A stretch of DNA of 11,653 nucleotides. Origin: Pseudomonadota bacterium. GTDB lineage: Bacteria; Pseudomonadota; Gammaproteobacteria; Acidiferrobacterales; UBA6901. Within the stretch, counting starts at the first letter, position 1, and every line of letters starts with the position of its first letter. The stretch lies in assembly GCA_021785795.1 (NCBI GenBank), contig JAJYEK010000107.1:1-11653 (forward strand). The letters are read 5' to 3'. The notes beneath the pieces were generated by a model, which worked only from the letters and a program-made list of their open reading frames with translations, made no database searches and was not told the DNA's origin. Shown one piece after another: positions 6,584-11,653 of the stretch. Position numbers and translations under genes: made by a program.

Positions 6584-7167
6584 CCGCTTTGTTTGGCACC
6601 CCTCGACCGAGCCGACCGGCAAGATTCGCTGAAGGTATCCCGCCGGGCGGTAGTTGTTCTTCAGCTGGACATAATGAGCAGCCGAGTAGTTGATCGACGC
6701 AAGCTCCGGAACGGTCAGCGGCCGGACCCGGCGCACAGGAATCCCGGACCACAGATAGTCGCCTCCGAGCCCTCTCCCCTCGGATACCAGGCTGCGTGCT
6801 CCGAGCAACACGTGGGACCGGATCACCGCCCCGTCCCGCATCACCGAGCCTGTTCCGGTGAGGCGCCGGTCTTCGATCGTGCAGCCGTGGAGGGTCGCCT
6901 GATGGCCGGTAGTCACCTCGCTGCCGATCGTCGTCGCATTGCCTGCGGGTAGCGCTGCATGTCGATGGGTGACGTGGATAACGCGTCCGACCTGGATGTT
7001 TGTACGTGCACCGATGCATAGGCGGTTGACGTTCCCGCGAATGACACATAGGGGCCAGATGGGCTGTCTTGCGCGATGGCCATATCTGCGATAAGCACCG
7101 CCGATTCGTCGACGTATGCGGACGCAGTGATCACCCGCGTGACGTCAAGATAAGAGCGGATGGTCAT
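6580..7167 (-). pseudogene. Gamma-class carbonic anhydrase family (YrdA-like), frameshifted
   Basis: Members are left-handed beta-helix, hexapeptide-repeat proteins, some with zinc-dependent carbonic anhydrase activity. ATG at 7167, preceded by GAGG, opens MTIRSYLDVTRVITASAYVD and reads to about AIAQDS near 7065. Similarity then continues one base out of frame as IWPLCVIRGNVNRL through GARTNIQ, VIHVTH, TGHQATLHGC and GDYLWSGIPVRRVRPL to YSAAHYVQLKNNY (near 6650). The three zinc-ligand histidines (VTH and GHQATLH) are kept. The family RGD is RGN and the family QDG is QVG, so two conserved Asp are lost. The downstream frame has no stop at the family end and runs on antisense to aroE as far as 5777. 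The N-terminal frame would stop at TAG 6582-6580, giving 195 codons. One missing base near 7058-7066 explains the shift, whether real decay or sequence error. Confidence 0.85.
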
Positions 7168-7465
7168 GGTGCCCTCGATACGGCCCGGCAAGCGCCAGCT
7201 GTAGGATGGACGAATTGCCGTGATGTTGGCAAAGAGCGGTGGCCGCAATATCCCAGGGAAGCAGCAAACCCAGGAAGATCCGGGCGGCACGTGCCTGGCG
7301 GGCGGCGGTCTGCGCATGCCCGCAAAGCGGCAATCTGCCATACCACTTCGCCCGCAGATACCTGTGCAGGTCTCCCCGGCACGTGGCACCGAAATGATCT
7401 GCCCGTCCCGAGCGGTGTATCGGAATGACAGCAGACACAACGCACCGTAGCACGGTGTTGCAGGC
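7168..7465. other. Unassigned 298-base stretch between two broken minus-strand genes
   Basis: It lies between the carbonic anhydrase start (7167) and the kinase stop (7466). All three minus-strand frames are largely open, but none gives a product I recognise. One frame contains a hydrophobic run (IFLGLLLPWDIAATAL, near 7235-7285) that could be a relic of a small membrane protein. With broken genes on both sides, an unrecognisable remnant is possible, but nothing supports a firm call. GAGGGC at 7170-7175 on the minus strand is the likely ribosome binding site for the downstream gene. Confidence 0.5.
7443..7457 (-). terminator. Hairpin just after the kinase stop, possible terminator
   Basis: CACCGT-AGC-ACGGTG is a perfect inverted repeat with 6-bp arms and a 3-base loop, starting 9 bases downstream of the kinase stop codon on the minus strand. 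Outer CAAC/GTTG bases can extend the stem past a 2-base bulge. There is no T tract, so intrinsic termination is uncertain. The position, more than the sequence, suggests a 3'-end role. Confidence 0.3.
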
Positions 7466-8415
7466 TCAGGACCGGAACAGGGGTTCTTCGTCCAGGAGGG
7501 CCAGCTGTTCGCGGAGAATAAGTACCTGCTCCTCCCAGTAGCGAGTGGTGTTGAACCATGGAAAACTTCGCGGAAATGCCGGATCGTCCCAGCGCCGTGC
7601 CAGCCAGGCGCTGTAGTGAATGAGCCGCAGCGTACGCAGCGGTTCGATCAGCGCGATCTCGCTCGTGTCGAAGTCCATGAAGCTCGCATAACCGTCCAGA
7701 ATTTCACCCAACTGCCGCTGCATCGCATCCCGGTCCCCGGACAGCAGCATCCACACGTCCTGGATCGCCGGACCGCTGCGGGCATCGTCGAAGTCGACAA
7801 TGTGCGGACCGGTATCTGTCCAGAGAAGATTGCCAAGATGACAGTCGCCGTGCAGTCGCAGCGTGCGTGCCGATACCGCGGCCATGATCCCGGCGATGCG
7901 TTCCACGAGTTCCGATGCGAGCGAGCGATAGGCCTGATCAAGGTAGCCGGGTAGGAACCCGTGATCAAGCACGTAGCGGACGGGCTCGTGGCCGAATGCC
8001 TCGACGGTCAGCTGTGGGCGGCTGTGAAAACGGGCGCTTGCGCCGACACGATGAAGGCGGCCGAGGTAGCGGCCAAGCATGCGCCGCTCCTCCGGCAAGC
8101 CGAGTTCCGACGCACGCCCGGGTTGCCACGGAAACAGTGCGTAGCGGAAGCCGGCGTGGCGGCAAAGAGTCGACCCCTCCGGGCCGACGAGCGGGGTGAC
8201 CACCGGGATTTCCTGTTCGGTTAACTCGCGCGTAAAGGCATGTTCCTCCGCTATCTGGTCGTCGGTCCAGCGGCCAGGGCGGTAGAACTTGACAGCGATG
8301 GGACCGCGGGTCTGTTTAGCGCGAGTAAGCCACCGGTACAGCGCACCGGCAGGCGCTCGACCGCGTCAAGGATGACCTCTGGCGTGAGCTCCTCATACGG
8401 GTGGGCGTGGCTCAC
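7466..8415 (-). pseudogene. srkA: Stress response kinase A (SrkA/RdoA/YihE), deletion plus frameshift
   Basis: SrkA is a cytoplasmic Ser/Thr kinase of the aminoglycoside-phosphotransferase/choline-kinase fold, linked to stress survival in E. coli. The N-terminal frame starts at GTG 8415 and reads HPYEELTPEVILDAVERL to LALN near 8314, then runs to a stop at about 8251. From about 8305 the next frame gives GPIAVKFYRPGRWTDDQIAEEHAF and continues to TGA 7466-7468. In homologues LN is followed by SYENRVYQ and a short loop before the VKFYRP lysine strand. About 13 of those residues are absent, with a length change that is not a multiple of three. Downstream, the catalytic LHGDCHLGN and the metal-binding VDFDDARSGP are intact, as is the C-terminal FPRSFPW region. 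An internal GTG at 8203 could express only a fragment lacking the ATP-binding lobe. Confidence 0.88.
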
Positions 8416-8501
8416 GTTCCGGGTCCGCGGGTGGATACTGTGCTCAGCCAAGACATGCTAGATTATGATCCTCTGGTCAACCGTCGTGCCCCTAACCTAC
8501 C
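8416..8501. promoter_or_regulatory. Divergent promoter region between the kinase relic and prlC
   Basis: The 86 bases separate two divergent genes and must hold prlC transcription signals unless it is read from upstream. TATGAT at 8464-8469 matches the sigma-70 -10 consensus at five of six bases and lies 32 bases before the prlC ATG. The overlapping reverse-strand CATAAT (8467-8462) could serve the kinase. No good -35 is found for either, and no heat-shock (sigma-32) consensus is visible. Confidence 0.3.
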
Positions 8502-10559
8502 ATGACACAAGTGGCGAGCGAAGCAGATAATCCCCTGCTCGATTTGCGCGGCCTGCCGCGCTTCACGAAAATCCTTCCCGAACATGTCGAGCCTGCGCTG
8601 GACGTGATGCTGGCGCGCAACCGGGAAGAACGCGAACGTTTGCTGACATCGGGCGTGCCATTTAGCTGGAACAGCTTTGCCCAGCCCATGGAGGACATGG
8701 AGGAGCGGCTGAGCCGTCTCTGGTCGCCGGTATCGCACCTCAACGCTGTAATGAACAGCGAGCCGCTGCGCGAAGCCTACAATCGTTGTCTGCCCAAACT
8801 CAGCGATTATCAGACCGAACTCGGCCAAGACGAGCGTGTGTACCGCGCCTACAAGGCCATCGCGGCTGATGCGGCGTTTGCGGAATTGACCGCAGCCCAG
8901 AGGAAGATCATCGAACATACGCTACGCGACTTCCGTCTGTCCGGAGCGGAGCTGGGTGCTGCTGACAAGAACCGCTTTCGGGAGATCCAGCAGGAACTGT
9001 CGTCGCTGACGAGCCGATTCGAGGAGAACGTGCTTGACGCGACCAATGGCTGGGAGCTGTTGATCACGGATGCGGCTGATCTGGAGGGGTTGCCGGAGTC
9101 TGCGCGTGCCGCGGCGCGCCAGGCGGCCGTGCACGAGGGCAAGCCTGGCTGGAAATTCAGCCTGCACGGACCCTCGTATGTGGCATTCATGACCTACTCC
9201 GACAGGCGTGTGCTGCGCCGGAGTATGTACGAGGCCTATGTCACCCGCGCGAGCGATCAAGGGCCGCAGGCCGGACGCTGGGACAACGGCGAAGTCATCA
9301 ATCGCCTGCTCGCATTGCGGGCCGAGGAGGCGCGCTTACTCGGCTACCCGGATTACGCTTCGCTATCGCTGGTGACAAAGATGGCAAAGAGCGTCAACGA
9401 GGTCCTGGCTTTCCTGAGCGGACTCGCGGAGCGTTCCCGCCCTGCAGCGCAGCGTGAGTTGGCGGAGCTGCGTGCGTTCGCCCTCTCCGAGTTCGGGGCC
9501 ACGGATCTGGAGGTCTGGGACATTCCGTATTATTCAGAAAAGCTGCGCCAGCGCCGCTATGATTTCTGTGATGAGGATCTGAGGCCTTATTTTCCGGTAC
9601 CGCAGGTTATTGCCGGCATGTTCGCGGTCGTCAACCGTCTTTACGGGCTCGAAATCCGTCAGTCCGACAACCCTGAAGTCTGGCATCCGGACGTTCGCTT
9701 CTACGAAATCCGCGACATGCACGGCGAGGTGCGTGGTCGTTTCTACATGGATCTTTATCCGAGACCCGGCAAGCGCGGAGGAGCATGGATGGATGACTGC
9801 ATAAGCCGCAAGCGCACTGCCACGGGCGTGCAGGTGCCGGTGGCCTATCTGGTCTGCAACTTCACCGCACCGGTAGGCGACGATCCCGCGCTCCTCACCC
9901 ATGACGAAGTCACGACTCTATTTCATGAATTCGGTCACGGCCTGCATCATATGTTGACCCGCGTCGATTACGTCGGCGTTTCCGGCATCAACGGTGTTCC
10001 TTGGGATGCCGTGGAACTGCCAAGCCAGTTCATGGAGAACTGGTGCTGGGAACGTCAGGCCTTGGATAGCTTGGCGCGCCACTACCAAACCGGCGCAGCG
10101 CTGCCGCAGGTTCTCTATGACAAGATGATCGCGGCCAGGAACTTCCAGTCCGGCATGCAGATGGTACGGCAACTGGAGTTCGCGATGTTCGATATGCGTT
10201 TGCACGGCGGTTTCGGAGCGGCGGAGAAAACCGTCCAGGAACTTCTGGACGAGGTCCGCAAGGAGGTTGCGGTCCTTTTTCCACCGGCGTTCAGCAGGTT
10301 TCAGAACAGTTTTTCGCACATTTTCGCGGGCGGCTACGCCGCTGGATACTACAGCTATAAATGGGCCGAGGTTCTGTCAGCCGACGCTTTCAGCAAGTTC
10401 GAGGAAAACGGGATTTTCGACCGCCAGACCGGCGATGACTTCCTGCACAGCATCCTCGAGCAGGGCGGCGTATATGAGCCAACCGAGCTGTTCATCAGGT
10501 TTCGTGGCCGCGCACCGAAGATCGACGCGCTGTTGCGTCACTCCGGCCTGGCGAGCTGA
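8502..10559 (+). CDS. prlC: Oligopeptidase A (M3 family zinc metallopeptidase)
   Basis: PrlC degrades short peptides in the cytoplasm, including cleaved signal peptides. The 685-residue product matches E. coli PrlC (680 residues) from the N-terminal LPRFTKILPEHVEPAL, through FSPVSHLN-like and LRDFELSG-like segments, to the C-terminus. The zinc site is complete: HEFGH with His475, Glu476 and His479, and the third ligand Glu505 in DAVELPSQFMENW. GVSGINGVPWDAVE and the GGYAAGYYSYKWAEVLSADAF region, where the family places substrate-binding tyrosines, are also present. ATG 8502 was chosen because similarity begins about ten residues later and no closer start exists. The Shine-Dalgarno sequence is weak. 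It is the only intact recognised gene after aroE, between kinase and nucleotidyltransferase relics. Confidence 0.97.
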   Translation: MTQVASEADNPLLDLRGLPRFTKILPEHVEPALDVMLARNREERERLLTSGVPFSWNSFAQPMEDMEERLSRLWSPVSHLNAVMNSEPLREAYNRCLPKLSDYQTELGQDERVYRAYKAIAADAAFAELTAAQRKIIEHTLRDFRLSGAELGAADKNRFREIQQELSSLTSRFEENVLDATNGWELLITDAADLEGLPESARAAARQAAVHEGKPGWKFSLHGPSYVAFMTYSDRRVLRRSMYEAYVTRASDQGPQAGRWDNGEVINRLLALRAEEARLLGYPDYASLSLVTKMAKSVNEVLAFLSGLAERSRPAAQRELAELRAFALSEFGATDLEVWDIPYYSEKLRQRRYDFCDEDLRPYFPVPQVIAGMFAVVNRLYGLEIRQSDNPEVWHPDVRFYEIRDMHGEVRGRFYMDLYPRPGKRGGAWMDDCISRKRTATGVQVPVAYLVCNFTAPVGDDPALLTHDEVTTLFHEFGHGLHHMLTRVDYVGVSGINGVPWDAVELPSQFMENWCWERQALDSLARHYQTGAALPQVLYDKMIAARNFQSGMQMVRQLEFAMFDMRLHGGFGAAEKTVQELLDEVRKEVAVLFPPAFSRFQNSFSHIFAGGYAAGYYSYKWAEVLSADAFSKFEENGIFDRQTGDDFLHSILEQGGVYEPTELFIRFRGRAPKIDALLRHSGLAS

Positions 10560-10663
10560 GTCCGGCACGAGGCGAGGAGATATCCGTTCATTGGATTTGC
10601 GTGGGTACCGATGCTGTTGCCTGTGCCCGGATTTGTCGACTAGGCCTATATCAGAGGGACATC

Positions 10664-10897
10664 GTGGCAACGGCGACCCCCCCAGGCGCCAGTATTACCT
10701 GATGCAGCCGGGCCAGGCGGCGGCTGTTCGATCTCGGATTGTCAGCGCCGGAATTCGGGTTTGTCGGCGTGAGCAGCAAGGATGGTCTCACGCGCATCGG
10801 GGAACTGCGGACCGCGCATGGAGAAGCGTGGCCCTCAGCGTGGCTGAGGGAGCGGGGCGAGGGTGCCTGGGCCGAGGCATGGGAAAGTGATCGGTAA
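10664..10897 (+). pseudogene. Small unidentified relic ORF, probably frameshifted
   Basis: GTG 10664 follows AGAGGG (10653-10658) at good spacing and begins VATATP. In that frame a TGA at 10700-10702 interrupts; after it the frame stays open to TAA 10895-10897 and reads LFDLGLSAPEFGFVGVSS, then a Trp-rich end (SAWLRERGEGAWAEAWESDR). A second frame supplies RRQYYLMQPGQAA between these parts. The switches fall at a run of seven C (10677-10683) and at GGCGGCGG (about 10718-10725), both slippage-prone. Joined, they would make a product of about 75 residues with mostly G or C at third positions. I recognise no family. It may be a degraded small gene or a chance open stretch. Confidence 0.35.
10832..10850. 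repeat. Perfect 8-bp hairpin between convergent genes
   Basis: CCCTCAGC-GTG-GCTGAGGG forms an 8-bp GC-rich stem with a 3-base loop, in the 396-base stretch between prlC and the convergent nucleotidyltransferase gene. It could act as a bidirectional 3'-end structure. There is no T tract on either side, and it overlaps the relic ORF, so its role is open. The remainder of 10560-10955 outside the relic shows nothing I can assign. Confidence 0.4.
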
Positions 10898-10955
10898 GCG
10901 CTGCCATGATCCGGAGCACGATTGCCCACCGAGAAGCGGACCGGAATTACGAATG

Positions 10956-11653
10956 CTACGCTTTCCTTATGGGGTCGATATGTTGACCCTTGCCTCCGGC
11001 AAGCCCCGCCCTGAACTGATCGAGCAGACGCTCCGCGGCGGCGGAGGAGGCTTCGATACTGTGCAGCGCTTTGCCCATATGCATGACAAGCCGGTCGACT
11101 AGAGTCGGGTTATCAAACAACGAAAGCATCTGCGCGAGCGTTGTTGGCGCGGCCATTTTTCGCACGTCTCGGCCAAGAAGTCCGGACCCGGCCAGTTCCG
11201 GATGGTAGTCGACCGCTTCCAGCAGATCTTTCTCCTCGTCGTAAAGCCGATCCAGGTTGCCGGCGTCGCAATATCGGTGAAAAAGCGTCACGAGGTCCTG
11301 CGCATCCTTGCGAGTCTTCGGCTTCCCGGTCGCGCCAGGCGAACAGTTTCAGCACTACAAGGCCCGGCAACGAAATTACAGGGACTACGAGGTTGTCGTC
11401 GATTTGCACCTCTGCTGCCGCGGCGAGCGCCTCTTCATATCCGGTCACGCTCATCAGCACGGTCATTTCCGGCGGCCATGCCACTGCATTGGGTGGCTGT
11501 TCCACGCCGCGGAACGGGATGATGTCGATCGGGTAGCCTGGCTCCTCCGCATCGGATAGGCGGTAGTGGAGTCGTTGCGGGACAATTTGCGACGCATTAA
11601 ACCGACCCTCAGCCGCAAGCGCTGCCTTAACCCATCTTTCGCTATTCGCCTCC
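10956..11653 (-). pseudogene. Nucleotidyltransferase-like protein (AbiEii/COG4849-type), frameshifted, 5' end outside window
   Basis: The minus-strand frame is open from the window edge: ERWVKAALAAEGRF, GYPIDIIPF-like PGYPIDIIPF, then VEQPPNAVAWPPEMTVLMSV, GYEEALAAAAEVQI, VISLPGLVVLKLFAWRDR. It resembles predicted nucleotidyltransferases related to AbiEii toxins, where a KDAxDL motif follows the LKLFAW strand. Here that motif (RKDAQDLVTLFHRYCDAGN) is one base out of frame and continues with LYDEEKDLLEA to a TAG at 10956-10958. One extra base in the GGG at 11325-11327 (minus strand) would explain it. The catalytic GSxxD-type motif should lie upstream of the window. No antitoxin partner is visible on the 3' side. 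Read as one frame, the upstream part loses the C-terminal helical region. Confidence 0.75.

Noticed and set aside
7055..7068. Programmed -1 frameshifting in the carbonic anhydrase gene
   Set aside because: No X-XXY-YYZ slippery heptamer and no obvious downstream stem are present, and the family is normally encoded in one frame, so an indel is simpler.
10832..10850. Intrinsic terminator for prlC
   Set aside because: The stem is good, but it is followed by G-rich sequence rather than T residues and lies about 270 bases after the stop codon.
1..11653. Mobile element, CRISPR array, prophage or a new multi-gene defence system
   Set aside because: No transposase, integrase, terminal repeats, regularly spaced repeats or phage genes were found. 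Only the edge nucleotidyltransferase hints at defence, and it is partial and frameshifted.

Overview
This window is a stretch of GC-rich chromosome from a gammaproteobacterium. The proteobacterial ubiquinone genes ubiC, ubiA and ubiD, the close match of UbiD and PrlC to their Escherichia coli counterparts, and the neighbourhood aroE / gamma-carbonic anhydrase / stress-response kinase / prlC all point there. I cannot name the genus. I see no phage, insertion sequence, CRISPR array, tRNA or rRNA.

Layout. Bases 1-849 are the C-terminal part of recG, whose start lies outside the window. Next is a plus-strand ubiquinone cluster: ubiC (982-1542), ubiA (1530-2402, overlapping ubiC), a glutathione S-transferase (2412-3041, whose ribosome binding site contains the ubiA stop) and ubiD (3117-4604). 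After a 226-base gap with small hairpins and a doubtful ORF come an alpha/beta hydrolase (4831-5496) and aroE (5714-6583). AroE works in the pathway that makes chorismate. UbiC turns chorismate into 4-hydroxybenzoate, UbiA prenylates it and UbiD decarboxylates the product, so the region links chorismate supply to quinone head-group synthesis.

The second half is different. Between aroE and the window end, prlC (8502-10559) is the only intact gene I recognise. On the minus strand lie a gamma-carbonic anhydrase with a one-base frameshift (6580-7167), a SrkA/RdoA kinase that has lost about 13 residues of its ATP-binding region together with its frame (7466-8415), and a nucleotidyltransferase-like gene with a one-base frameshift that runs off the window edge (10956-11653). 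A small plus-strand relic at 10664-10897 can be joined into one protein only across two slippage-prone tracts.

I did not find a convincing new biological system. The most notable signal is this cluster of broken dispensable genes among intact housekeeping genes, which suggests either recent gene decay or local sequence error. The kinase lesion is too large to be a simple base-calling error. Secondary points are a 17-bp palindrome just before ubiC, a possible small gene between ubiD and the hydrolase with start/stop overlaps at both ends, a perfect 15-bp tandem duplication in the transferase gene, and a 13-residue insertion in AroE.
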